Shown piece after piece: positions 48,887 through 57,757 of a stretch of DNA of 64,000 nucleotides. The stretch lies in contig NZ_CP013188.1 of the NCBI RefSeq assembly GCF_001444405.1, forward strand, positions 434,001 to 498,000, in the 5' to 3' direction. The first letter of the stretch is position 1; every line of letters begins with the position of its first letter. The notes beneath the pieces are model-generated. The model did not search any database. It was given only the letters and a program-made list of their open reading frames with translations, and was not told the DNA's origin. Origin of the DNA: Pseudoalteromonas phenolica. GTDB lineage: Bacteria > Pseudomonadota > Gammaproteobacteria > Enterobacterales > Alteromonadaceae. The position numbers were made by a program, and so were the translations under genes.

Positions 48887-50260
48887 ATGTTAGATACATT
48901 AATGCTGTCGCGAATTCAGTTTGCGGCAAATATCAGTTTTCATATTTTATTTCCTACCATAACCATCGCGTTAGGATGGTTTCTTGTTTTCTTTAAAGTC
49001 AGATTTGAGCAAACGGGTGATGCCGTTTGGATGAGAGCATATCGTTTTTGGGTAAAAATCTTTGCGCTGACTTTTGCATTAGGCGTGGTGAGTGGCATTA
49101 CCATGTCATTTCAATTCGGCACAAATTGGCCGGGTTTTATGGAAAAAGTGGGCAATATTGCAGGGCCATTACTTGGCTACGAAGTCCTAACCGCGTTTTT
49201 TCTAGAAGCAACCTTCTTAGGGATCATGTTGTTTGGCATTAATAAAGTGCCAGTGCGAGTCCATACCATCGCCTGCTTTGTGGTGGCGATTGGCACAACC
49301 TTGTCGGCATTTTGGATCCTAAGTCTTAACTCTTGGATGCAAACACCCGTTGGTTTTGAAATGCGAGACGGCATTGCTTATCCGACCGATTGGTGGGCCA
49401 TCATTTTTAATCCTTCTTTTCCTTATCGTTTTACTCACAAGTTGATTGCATCAGGTCTTACAGCGAGCTTTTTGATTGCAGGGATCAGTAGTTATCGTCT
49501 GTTGCGAGGCGATGATAAGAAGGCGCCAAAACTGACGCTTAAAGTCGCGTTGGTTGTGGCTGCAGTATTAGCGCCATTGCAAGCTTATGTTGGTGATTTG
49601 CACGGCCTCAATACGTTTGAACATCAACCACAAAAAGTCGCTGCGATGGAAGGTGTATGGGAAACCACACAAGGAGCACCTTTATTGTTATTTGCTATTC
49701 CAGATGAGGAACAACGAACAAATCATTTTGAACTCGCTGTACCGAACTTGGCGAGCTTAATTTTGACTCATCAACTCGATGGTGAAATTAAAGGCTTAAA
49801 TGAATTCAAAGGTGAACATCCACCTGTAAAACCAGTGTTTTTTAGCTTCAGAGTCATGGTAGGGCTGGGGTTATTAATGATAGCTGTTGCATGGTTTGCC
49901 ACCTTTAAGCTTTATAAAAAGCATGCTTTGCCAAACTGGTTGTTACGTACTTTGGTGGCAATGAGCTTTTCTGGTTGGGTGGCAACTTTGGCTGGATGGT
50001 ATGTAACTGAGATTGGACGTCAGCCATTTATCGTTAGTGGTGTACTCACGGTAGACCAAGCAGCAACCACCATAGCGCCTGAAAATGTTGGATTTAGTTT
50101 AGTGATGTATTTAACGGTATACGCGTTTTTATTGGTTGCCTACTTACACACGGTATTTTTGATGGCAAGAAAAGCGGTGCTTATTGAAGAAATATCTCAA
50201 CAAGAGCATGTCGGAAAAAAACGTTCAAGTATTGAAATCAAGGAGTCTGCGCATGTTTGA
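48887..50260 (+). CDS. cioA: Cytochrome bd-type quinol oxidase subunit I, cyanide-insensitive type
   Basis: 457 residues from the ATG at 48887, with GGAGGGG upstream; a GTG at 48860 is rejected. Nine membrane helices; oxidises quinol and reduces oxygen to water. Helix 1 FAANISFHILFPTITIALGW carries the haem His, and SFQFGTNWPGF, GYEVLTAFFLEATFLGIMLFG with the channel glutamate match CydA/CioA. The loop between helices 6 and 7 (Q loop) is short, as in the CIO subgroup, unlike E. coli CydA (522 residues). An FNR-like site is upstream. The last 8 nt overlap cioB. Confidence 0.93.
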   Translation: MLDTLMLSRIQFAANISFHILFPTITIALGWFLVFFKVRFEQTGDAVWMRAYRFWVKIFALTFALGVVSGITMSFQFGTNWPGFMEKVGNIAGPLLGYEVLTAFFLEATFLGIMLFGINKVPVRVHTIACFVVAIGTTLSAFWILSLNSWMQTPVGFEMRDGIAYPTDWWAIIFNPSFPYRFTHKLIASGLTASFLIAGISSYRLLRGDDKKAPKLTLKVALVVAAVLAPLQAYVGDLHGLNTFEHQPQKVAAMEGVWETTQGAPLLLFAIPDEEQRTNHFELAVPNLASLILTHQLDGEIKGLNEFKGEHPPVKPVFFSFRVMVGLGLLMIAVAWFATFKLYKKHALPNWLLRTLVAMSFSGWVATLAGWYVTEIGRQPFIVSGVLTVDQAATTIAPENVGFSLVMYLTVYAFLLVAYLHTVFLMARKAVLIEEISQQEHVGKKRSSIEIKESAHV

Positions 50261-51251
50261 ACAAGATACTTTAGCTGTTATTTATGCGGCATTGATGGCT
50301 TTGGCTGTTCTTTTGTACGCTATTCTTGATGGATATGATTTAGGTGTGGGCATTTTATTACCCACCAAAAACGACCATGATGCTGATAAAATGATCGCTT
50401 CGATCGGTCCATTTTGGGATGCCAATGAAACTTGGTTAGTTTTGGCTATTGGGTTGCTACTGATTGCATTCCCAACCGCTCACAGTTTAGTGCTAAAATC
50501 GCTGTATATTCCCTGTACCTTTATGCTGATTGGTTTGATTTTGCGTGGTGTTGCGTTTGATTTCAGAGCTAAAGCCATTGTGGATCATAAAAACGCATGG
50601 GATTTGGCCTTTAAGTTTGGGTCACTTCTGGCAGCTACATCACAGGGTTATATGTTAGGCCGCTATGTAATGGGGTTTGATGAGTCTGCCTGGTCTTATG
50701 GTTTTGCCCTTTTAAGTGCAGTGGGTGTGGCGGCTGCGTATACCTTAATCGGTGCGGCTTGGTTAGTGATGAAAACCGAAGGTGAGTTGCAGCAATATGC
50801 AATTAAAGTCTGCAAGCGCTGTGTGTATGTCGCATTAGTGGGTATCGCCCTCGTATCTGGCGCAAATTTGTGGCTATCGCCTGAGATCTTCTTGAAGTGG
50901 TTTAGCTGGCCGAGCATGTTGCTTTTATTACCGTTGCCGATTATCTGTTTCAGTTGTTTTGTATTAATTGCTCGAAAGCTATCGCTGCTAACAACCCAAC
51001 CAGATCATAAAGCGCATCATCCGTTTATCTTGAGTGTGACCATTTTTACTTTGTCATTCTTTGGGTTAGCAATTAGCTTTTTTCCTGACATCGTGCCAAA
51101 TCACCTCACTATCTGGCAGGCAGTGGCGGCGGCTGAATCATTGGCCTTTTTACTGTGGGGCGCATTACTTGTGGTACCAACAATCTTGGCCTACACCGCT
51201 TATTCGTATCGAGTATTTTGGGGCAAGGTTGACGACCTAAGATATTACTGA
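50253..51251 (+). CDS. cioB: Cytochrome bd-type quinol oxidase subunit II
   Basis: 332 residues from the ATG at 50253 (MFEQDTLAVIYAALMALAVLLYAILDGYDLGVGILLP), with AAGGAG eight nt upstream; it overlaps cioA by 8 nt. About eight membrane helices. The signature GYDLGVGIL near residue 30 and FDFRAK match CydB/CioB. It binds quinol together with subunit I. No small CydX/CydS-like third subunit is evident in the 116 bp after the stop. Confidence 0.93.
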   Translation: MFEQDTLAVIYAALMALAVLLYAILDGYDLGVGILLPTKNDHDADKMIASIGPFWDANETWLVLAIGLLLIAFPTAHSLVLKSLYIPCTFMLIGLILRGVAFDFRAKAIVDHKNAWDLAFKFGSLLAATSQGYMLGRYVMGFDESAWSYGFALLSAVGVAAAYTLIGAAWLVMKTEGELQQYAIKVCKRCVYVALVGIALVSGANLWLSPEIFLKWFSWPSMLLLLPLPIICFSCFVLIARKLSLLTTQPDHKAHHPFILSVTIFTLSFFGLAISFFPDIVPNHLTIWQAVAAAESLAFLLWGALLVVPTILAYTAYSYRVFWGKVDDLRYY

Positions 51252-51264
51252 TTTAACTTTACTA

Positions 51265-51304
51265 GCAAGTTTATGAACACTTTCCCAACCTCATAAACTT
51301 GCTA
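51265..51304 (+). terminator. Hairpin after cioB
   Basis: AGCAAGTTTATGA / TCATAAACTTGCT, a perfect 13-bp stem with a 14-nt loop, 14 bp after the stop, followed by ACTTTTAA. Probably the operon terminator; the T-run is modest. Confidence 0.7.
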
Positions 51305-51367
51305 CTTTTAAGTTGATATAGCAGACTACTAAAAGAGAAAAACTAAAAAACAATACCATAGAATGTC

Positions 51368-53023
51368 ATGCGATTTCAGATAGACGACAAAGTGTTAGAT
51401 ACAGTAACAGGGATAGTTAGCAGCGTTGACTCTGAACATTCTATTCGCGCAAAAACCTTGCAGGTTCTTAATTACCTGATTGAGCATAAGAGCGATATTG
51501 TTAGCAAGCAGGCAGTTATAAACGCGGTTTGGGATGATGTTGTTGTTCAAGACCAAGTTTTAACTCAATCAATTAAAGAGATACGTGATTTACTTGGTGC
51601 AAAAGTAATAAAAACCTATTCTCGCAAGGGTTATCAGTGGGTTGCGCCTTTATTACCCGAAATTATTCAAACTGAATCACTTCAGCTAAATAATCTTCAA
51701 AATAAGATCAAAGCTAGGCCAGTTATAGATAAAAGCAAAGTTTGGATTGGTGCATCAATTACCGTTTTTTTGTTGCTTGTAATGGTCTTTGTGTTTTTAT
51801 TTATTCGTTCAGAGCCACCTCTAAAAGTAGCATTTTTACCGGTGAAGAATGATGTGCAAGACAGTATTCACAATTGGGTGCCACTGCGTGGGCAGGAGCA
51901 ATTAACACTTGGTCTAAGTCAATCAAGTCAATTAGCCGTCATAGAGAGCGAACATGTGCTTTTCGCGATCGAAAGGCTTAACACTCAACAAAGACGTGCT
52001 TATCAAAGTGGGGCGCTTTACCCTCTCCAAGAGAAGTTAGAAGCTGATTTAATCGTTGCCACTCGTTTAACGGGCTTCCCTGAAGATTTTCAGCTGCATT
52101 ATCAATTACAAACGCCATTTGGTGTGGAGCAAGGTATTGAGTTCGCATCTTCTGTTGATGACGCGTTCAATCAATTAGTGAGCAAAATAGCAATGCGTTT
52201 CGATGAATATCAGCCTTCAAGTAATGATAAAAGTACCAGCCAATTTAGTAATGAAGCGTTTGCTAGAGGTGTTGCAAAATATTTAGAGCAAGATTTCGTT
52301 GCTGCAAAACCCTTGTTGCAAACTGCGTTAAGTACAGAGCCTGATTTATTGGCGGCCAAACGTTATTTGGCTGCGAGCTATGCAAACTCAGGGCAAATTA
52401 CAGAGGCGATAGCGTTGCTTAAAGACAGTATTAATCTGGCTCAAACTCAAGGAGAGCAAGGTAGAGAGTTATTGCGCGCTTATTTAATGATTGGATATTT
52501 GCAAATAAATTGGCCACAGCAAACCGACAGAGAAAACGAATTGCTCAGTGCTGAGCAGTATGTTGAACAAGCGAAACAATTGGCTGAGCAGCAAAACGAT
52601 GAGTTATTTATTGCGTATTCTCATGAAGAGCTTGGCAAAATCAAGCGTCTGCAAGGCGAGTTTGGCGCATCTGCACGCCATCTCACTGCAGCACTGCAAT
52701 ATCATAAGCAGTTTCAAGGTGATTATGGCCAAACTGCTGCGCTAATTGAATTAGCAAAGGTGTCAAATGCGCAGCAAAATAATGCGCTTGCAGAGCAATA
52801 CTTACAACAAGCATTTGAAATCGCGACTCACTCACAAGCACCTGCAAACCAGATTTGGGTATTATTAGCTAGGGCTGATATTGCAAGGAGCCAGTTATTG
52901 CAAAGCAAAGCGGAACAGTTTGCGAAAAAGGCTCAGGTTATCGCCAATCACAGCGATAACCCTATGCTGATAGCGCGGGTTGATGCTTGGTTTAATGATT
53001 CACCGGTTTACACAGTTAATTAA
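51368..53023 (+). CDS. CadC-like transmembrane transcriptional regulator with TPR domain
   Basis: 551 residues. An N-terminal OmpR/PhoB-type winged helix (about 1-98: SIRAKTLQVLNYLIEHKSDIVSKQAVINAVWDD... DQVLTQSIKEIRDLLG, TYSRKGYQWVAP) precedes one membrane helix (about 121-141) and a periplasmic part with an alpha/beta region and several tetratricopeptide-like repeats (about 300-540). It directly links an envelope signal to DNA binding, like CadC or ToxR. Targets unknown; neighbours are cioAB and a convergent helical-repeat gene. Confidence 0.9.
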   Translation: MRFQIDDKVLDTVTGIVSSVDSEHSIRAKTLQVLNYLIEHKSDIVSKQAVINAVWDDVVVQDQVLTQSIKEIRDLLGAKVIKTYSRKGYQWVAPLLPEIIQTESLQLNNLQNKIKARPVIDKSKVWIGASITVFLLLVMVFVFLFIRSEPPLKVAFLPVKNDVQDSIHNWVPLRGQEQLTLGLSQSSQLAVIESEHVLFAIERLNTQQRRAYQSGALYPLQEKLEADLIVATRLTGFPEDFQLHYQLQTPFGVEQGIEFASSVDDAFNQLVSKIAMRFDEYQPSSNDKSTSQFSNEAFARGVAKYLEQDFVAAKPLLQTALSTEPDLLAAKRYLAASYANSGQITEAIALLKDSINLAQTQGEQGRELLRAYLMIGYLQINWPQQTDRENELLSAEQYVEQAKQLAEQQNDELFIAYSHEELGKIKRLQGEFGASARHLTAALQYHKQFQGDYGQTAALIELAKVSNAQQNNALAEQYLQQAFEIATHSQAPANQIWVLLARADIARSQLLQSKAEQFAKKAQVIANHSDNPMLIARVDAWFNDSPVYTVN

Positions 53024-53059
53024 TCTAAACATAGAATAGTGATTAAACCAATTCCCACC

Positions 53060-54358
53060 TTATGATTGATTTATTTTGTGTATATATGCTTCTAAGGCTT
53101 CTTTATGTTCAGAAGCATCGATAAGTTTTTGGGCTTTGTCTGGGTTGTTCAAATAAATAGAGTAAATAGCATCTTGGAAAGCAGACAATTTAATTTTTGT
53201 GTCTTGTACTCTATCTAGGTTTGCGATCACAAAATCAGGATCACGATAACCAGCATTTCTTAAAATGTCATCTATTGCATTTTGAGAGTTAGCCATGTTT
53301 AAACTTTCAACCCATTCTAAAGCGGATTTAGGGTCTTCTCTAGCAAAATGAGTTGCGGCGATGGAAATTGCTTCGCTCTGCTGTTGTTCGTCAAATTGCT
53401 TAATATACCAATCAGATGCATATTTTGGTTCTGATTTGATCCAATTTTTTAGAGCGAGATTGAATAAACGCGGAGATTTTTGCTCTTCATCCAACATATT
53501 GACCCAAGCTGCTGCATCTTGAGGTGCTTTAGCAAACCATTGAGCAGTAACCTCTACCATACCGCTGTCGTGAAATTGCGAAACACTAAGCACATCTAAT
53601 AAAGATCTAAATTCATTAGATTGATTAATACTCTCAGATAATCTTTCCATTGCAAAAGCGGTTAATTTATTTTGCTGTAATAGCTCGGAAACTTTAGTTA
53701 ACGCTAGAGATTTATTTTTATTATAGAGATGATTAAGCACTGTGGCTGATAAAATATCTTTTGCAAAATGTAAATGTTGAGTTTGACTAAAGTCTTCGGA
53801 AGCGTACCACTCGAGTGCCTCCTCTGGAGAAGAGGCACTCCATATTGAAAAAACTGACTGTATATTTGCATATTTATCATAGTATTCGTCACTTATACTC
53901 ATTGATATTTCAAGGGCTTTTTGAGGTTGTAACTCTGCGAGTGTTTCAAGTGTAATAACGAGTAGACGAGACGCTGCGTAGTTTGGTAGCTGATCAACTA
54001 AATTTTCTGCTTTTTGCTGCAACTGGTATTCGTCTAGCTCTGAAAGTAGTTGGTAAAAAGGCGCAACCATTTTGTTTGTAATGTTTAAAAAGTGAATGTT
54101 TTTATTGCGACTCAAAAAGTCGTCAACCTTATCAAGTACGACTTTTTCAGTGAATAAGTTTTGATTTCTAGTGTGAAGTTTTGTTTTTTCGTATGATTTC
54201 ACGGCCTGTTCTGAAGGGGATTGTTGTGAAACAGTTCCATTTAAATCGTTTAAATTGCTAGAGTCGTTTATAGCTACCTGAGACCCTTTTAAATAAAACC
54301 CCGCACTAAACGAGACCGCGCAAGAAACAAGGCAAATCCCCCATGTTTTTGATGACAT
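53060..54358 (-). CDS. Exported helical-repeat protein, function unknown
   Basis: 432 residues. N-terminal membrane or signal segment (about 8-24), then a long helical solenoid. A repeated pattern 'xPxxALEWY' recurs about every 38-45 residues (SSPEEALEWYASED, APQDAAAWVNML, EPKYASDWYIKQF, DPKSALEWVESL), with preceding helices. The repeats resemble TPR/Sel1-type scaffolds and occur in uncharacterised Alteromonadales proteins. It would bind a partner in the periplasm. Followed on the same strand, upstream, by rof. Confidence 0.78.
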   Translation of the reverse strand: MSSKTWGICLVSCAVSFSAGFYLKGSQVAINDSSNLNDLNGTVSQQSPSEQAVKSYEKTKLHTRNQNLFTEKVVLDKVDDFLSRNKNIHFLNITNKMVAPFYQLLSELDEYQLQQKAENLVDQLPNYAASRLLVITLETLAELQPQKALEISMSISDEYYDKYANIQSVFSIWSASSPEEALEWYASEDFSQTQHLHFAKDILSATVLNHLYNKNKSLALTKVSELLQQNKLTAFAMERLSESINQSNEFRSLLDVLSVSQFHDSGMVEVTAQWFAKAPQDAAAWVNMLDEEQKSPRLFNLALKNWIKSEPKYASDWYIKQFDEQQQSEAISIAATHFAREDPKSALEWVESLNMANSQNAIDDILRNAGYRDPDFVIANLDRVQDTKIKLSAFQDAIYSIYLNNPDKAQKLIDASEHKEALEAYIHKINQS

Positions 54359-54403
54359 AATTATCCTTAACTTAAAACTCAGCTAATTATTTAACTAAAT
54401 TAA

Positions 54404-54667
54404 TTACTTCTCTGGTGAACTTATATTTGTAATGAAGTTATGTTCGGGTACAAGATTATCATGAGCTTCTAATTTAGCAATATCTATTAACTTTATTGCA
54501 GTGATAAGCCCTTTATTAATAATGGTTAGCTGCTCTTCTCTTTTGTTATCCGCGATTATATTACTTGCTTCGCCTGATATTTTTTCATCTGAGCATAATG
54601 TGATGGTGATCTGACTTTTTCTCATACAGACAATCTCAAAGTAATCATGTACATCGCAGCTAATCAT
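54404..54667 (-). CDS. rof: Rho-binding antiterminator (Rof/YaeO family)
   Basis: 87 residues, MISCDVHDYFEIVCMRKSQI... Matches the Rof family pattern: I-x-C-x-x-[YH]DY-x-E-x-[AV]C-x..., then ITLCSDEKISGEASNII, REEQLTII and the closing basic strand IKLIDIAKLEAH. Rof binds the Rho hexamer and inhibits Rho-dependent termination. The C-terminal ~18 residues are an extension. Divergent from the photolyase operon; no functional link is implied. Confidence 0.85.
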   Translation of the reverse strand: MISCDVHDYFEIVCMRKSQITITLCSDEKISGEASNIIADNKREEQLTIINKGLITAIKLIDIAKLEAHDNLVPEHNFITNISSPEK

Positions 54668-54754
54668 TGTTTGTCCTAATTTTGTTTTGATAGTGAACTT
54701 ATGAGCTGAGCCAAACGTAATTATTTATAAGCCAATTTCTACTGGATAAATACT

Positions 54755-56119
54755 TTGCTAAAGATAAACACTCTGTACTGGTTCACTCATGACCTAAGAT
54801 TACAAGATAATCTATTACTGAATAATGTGTGTGATTTTTCAGATGAAATGTCGTTTGTTTATGTATTAAATGAGTCTGACTTCAAAGCTAACAACTTTCA
54901 GCAGCACGCAATGGGCAAGCAGCGTCTATTGTTTACCTTGCAAGCAATCTCAAATTTAGCATTACAGCTAGCCGCAAGAGGGCATAACTTAATACTTCTC
55001 AAAGGTAACCCTGTTTCGGCTATTAGCAAATTATGTGAGAAGCTACAAATTAACACACTAGCCGTCGCGCATCAGGTTGGCGTGTATGAAAGGCAATGGC
55101 TCAAAGATATTGAGCAAAACACGTCAGTTAGATTACACAGTGCGTGGCAACACACCCTTTGGCATGACACTGAGGTTTTAAGCCACCCAGCCTATCTAAA
55201 TAGCTTTTCAAAATATCGCCGTTTTGTAGAAAAACAAAAAACGTCTGAGATTGCCGAGCCTTTAACGCTGAAGGAGCTGTTTCCGCCAGCGACAAAAACT
55301 GCATTAGATTTTATGAGTACAGAGCAGGTGATTGGCGACATTCTACAAAGTGAAGGGCTAAACGAAGAAAGCGATACCGAGTCATTATTTCAAGGTGGTG
55401 AGTATGCAGCATCAGCACACTTAAAAAGTTACTTTGATTCAACGGCACCAAGCACCTATAAAGAAACTCGAAATGAACTTGATGGCTGGCAACTGTCTAC
55501 TAAATTTAGTCCATATCTTGCGCAAGGTAGTCTGTCACCTAGGCAGGTATGGCATGCAGTTGAGCAATATGAATCCAATGTAACCAAGAATGAATCAACC
55601 TATTGGATCAAGTTCGAATTACTCTGGCGCGAGTACTTCCAATGGTTGGCACTTTATCAAGGCGAAAGCTTGTTCTCATTTAAAGGGCAAGCGAATAGTA
55701 AGCCATTAACCAGCTTCTTCCCCGAACGGTTTAAAAAGTGGTGTGAAGGCGAAACTCCTTACCCACTGGTCAATGCTTGTATGAAGCAACTCAATCACAC
55801 TGGATTCATGTCTAACCGCGGTAGACAAATTGTGGCTAGCTGTTTAGTAAACGAACTTTGTCTCGATTGGCGCTACGGCGCTGCATATTTTCAACAACAG
55901 TTACTCGATTATGATGTGGCATCTAATTGGGGAAATTGGCAATACATTGCTGGTGTCGGTGTTGATCCTCGTGGTGGTCGTCATTTCAATATCGAAAAGC
56001 AGCATGCTCAGTATGATCCTCATGATGTATTTGTAAATCATTGGCTTGGCAAACAGGATTTTCAACCACTCGACTCGGTTGATGCCGCTGATTGGCCCGT
56101 CGCTACGCGTGCACAGTAG
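54755..56119 (+). CDS. Cryptochrome DASH
   Basis: 454 residues from a TTG at 54755 (MLKINTLYWFTHDLRLQDN). N-terminal photolyase alpha/beta antenna domain (about 1-160) and C-terminal FAD-binding helical domain (TKFSPYLAQGSLSPRQVW, LLWREYFQWLALYQG, LPYPLVNACMKQLNHTGFMSNRGRQIVASCL, DYDVASNWGNWQYIAGVG), all typical of the DASH subgroup, which repairs pyrimidine dimers mainly in single-stranded DNA. First gene of an operon; the next gene starts 4 bp after its stop. Confidence 0.93.
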   Translation: MLKINTLYWFTHDLRLQDNLLLNNVCDFSDEMSFVYVLNESDFKANNFQQHAMGKQRLLFTLQAISNLALQLAARGHNLILLKGNPVSAISKLCEKLQINTLAVAHQVGVYERQWLKDIEQNTSVRLHSAWQHTLWHDTEVLSHPAYLNSFSKYRRFVEKQKTSEIAEPLTLKELFPPATKTALDFMSTEQVIGDILQSEGLNEESDTESLFQGGEYAASAHLKSYFDSTAPSTYKETRNELDGWQLSTKFSPYLAQGSLSPRQVWHAVEQYESNVTKNESTYWIKFELLWREYFQWLALYQGESLFSFKGQANSKPLTSFFPERFKKWCEGETPYPLVNACMKQLNHTGFMSNRGRQIVASCLVNELCLDWRYGAAYFQQQLLDYDVASNWGNWQYIAGVGVDPRGGRHFNIEKQHAQYDPHDVFVNHWLGKQDFQPLDSVDAADWPVATRAQ

Positions 56120-56122
56120 TTT

Positions 56123-57586
56123 ATGGCGATTTCAGTCGTTTGGTTAAAACGAGATTTACGGCTCACCGATCACGAGCCTTTACTTAAAGCCGCGCAGTCA
56201 GGTCATGCTGTTTTGTTGGTGTATTGCTTTGAGCCCATGTTGCTCAATGACCCGCATTACAAATCTCGCCATTGGCAATTTGTTTTGTCGTCTTTAAAAA
56301 ATATAGCTGAGCGCCTGCCAGATGGGGCGCTTTATATAAGTTTTAAAGACGTGCAACAAACTTTTGCAGAACTTCACGATAAATACACCATTGCTGGACT
56401 CTATTCTCATCAAGAAATTGGCTTAAACAACACCTTTGAGCGAGATAAGCTGATTGCATCTTGCTGCGAAAATGCAGGCATTACTTGGCATGAGACCCCA
56501 TATGGCGCTGTAATTAGAGGGCTAACGCATCGCAAAACTTGGGACGAGTATTGGCAAAAAGTCATGCGGGCCCAGACCGCAGATGCAGACCTTAATGCAG
56601 TTAATTGGTGTGTTGAAAATGAATTTGCAGACAGCGTAAAAAAGGCTTCAACTGATGAATACCCTGAATGGTTTTCAGAAGCAGGAGAATACCAACAAGG
56701 TGGTGAAAAAGCTGCCAAAGAGGTTTTAGACTCCTTTTTTGATACACGAGGGCAAGCTTATGCTTACAGTGTTTCGAGCCCGATATTGAGCCAAACTCAT
56801 TGCTCTAGACTCTCTCCCTATTTAGCTTGGGGGAATATCAGTTTAAGGCAAGCTTATCAAGCGGTGTTACAAAATTGGCAAAAAAAAGGCTGGCGCAGAA
56901 GTCTTGTTGCATTTACTTCTCGACTACATTGGCATTGTCATTTTATCCAAAAATTTGAAAGTCAAAGCTCGATGGAATTTGAACCGGTTAATTTGGGCTA
57001 CACACATTTACCGCGCGCAGATAAAGCACTCGCAGCTGAGCGACTTAATGCATGGCAACAAGGAAAAACGGGTGTGCCTATGGTTGATGCGTGCATGCGT
57101 TGTTTAATCGAAACCGGGTACATCAACTTTAGAATGCGGGCAATGCTAGTAAGTTTTTTATGTCATCATCTAGAAGTGGATTGGCGCCAAGGTGCCCCTT
57201 ATTTGGCCAGTCTTTTCTTAGATTTTGAACCAGGCATTCATTATAGCCAAATGCAGATGCAGGCTGGGGTAACTGGTTTTAATACCATACGTATTTATAG
57301 TCCAGTAAAACAAGGTCTTGAGAAAGACCCTGAGGGGGAATTTGTAAAACGTTGGCTACCTGAGCTTAACAATATCCCTGCACCATTAGTACATGAACCG
57401 TGGCAGCTTTCACCTATGGAGCAACTTATGTATGGCGTTGAACTTGGCAAGGATTACCCAGACCCTATTGTTGATGTTGCAAAAAGCTACAAAGCAGCCC
57501 AAGACTTATTATGGAAGTGGCGCAAGCGCCCCGAAGTTCGTGCTCAAGTTGGTCACTTACTTGCCCGCCATGTAAGGCCTGATTAA
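56123..57586 (+). CDS. Cryptochrome/deoxyribodipyrimidine photolyase family protein
   Basis: 487 residues. N-terminal Rossmann domain (about 1-130: VVWLKRDLRLTDHEPL..., VYCFEP) and FAD domain (about 250-470) with SRLSPYLAWGNISLRQAYQ, RLHWHCHFIQKFE, GVPMVDACMRCLIETGYINFRMRAMLVSFLCHHL, and FEPGIHYSQMQMQAGVTG where classical photolyases have 'D.D.A.N.G.WQ'. It belongs to a sister subgroup of uncertain reaction, possibly dimer repair or photoreception. It follows cryptochrome DASH by 3 bp, overlapping regulation being certain in practice. Substrate specificity is not determined by sequence alone. Confidence 0.9.
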   Translation: MAISVVWLKRDLRLTDHEPLLKAAQSGHAVLLVYCFEPMLLNDPHYKSRHWQFVLSSLKNIAERLPDGALYISFKDVQQTFAELHDKYTIAGLYSHQEIGLNNTFERDKLIASCCENAGITWHETPYGAVIRGLTHRKTWDEYWQKVMRAQTADADLNAVNWCVENEFADSVKKASTDEYPEWFSEAGEYQQGGEKAAKEVLDSFFDTRGQAYAYSVSSPILSQTHCSRLSPYLAWGNISLRQAYQAVLQNWQKKGWRRSLVAFTSRLHWHCHFIQKFESQSSMEFEPVNLGYTHLPRADKALAAERLNAWQQGKTGVPMVDACMRCLIETGYINFRMRAMLVSFLCHHLEVDWRQGAPYLASLFLDFEPGIHYSQMQMQAGVTGFNTIRIYSPVKQGLEKDPEGEFVKRWLPELNNIPAPLVHEPWQLSPMEQLMYGVELGKDYPDPIVDVAKSYKAAQDLLWKWRKRPEVRAQVGHLLARHVRPD

Positions 57587-57604
57587 AAAAGATAAGAAAT
57601 TAAA

Positions 57605-57757
57605 ATGAAGAAAAGCGAATTACCGACCAAACTTTGTCCTGTATGTGAGCGACCTTTTACATGGCGTAAAAAATGGCAGCGTGATTGGGAAAATGTGAAA
57701 TATTGCTCTAGACGCTGTGCGGGCAATAAAGGCAAACAAGATAAGGAGTTGGTATGA
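57605..57757 (+). CDS. DUF2256 zinc-ribbon protein
   Basis: 50 residues, too short for most gene callers: MKKSELPTKLCPVCERPF..., with CPVC and CSRRC giving four zinc ligands C11, C14, C34 and C38. The family (DUF2256) is often found next to cryptochrome/photolyase genes. AAAAGATAAGAAATTAAA precedes the ATG (a distant AAGA ribosome site). Its TGA overlaps the next ATG by 4 nt (ATGA), so it is coupled to the FeS photolyase gene. Role unknown. Confidence 0.88.
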   Translation: MKKSELPTKLCPVCERPFTWRKKWQRDWENVKYCSRRCAGNKGKQDKELV

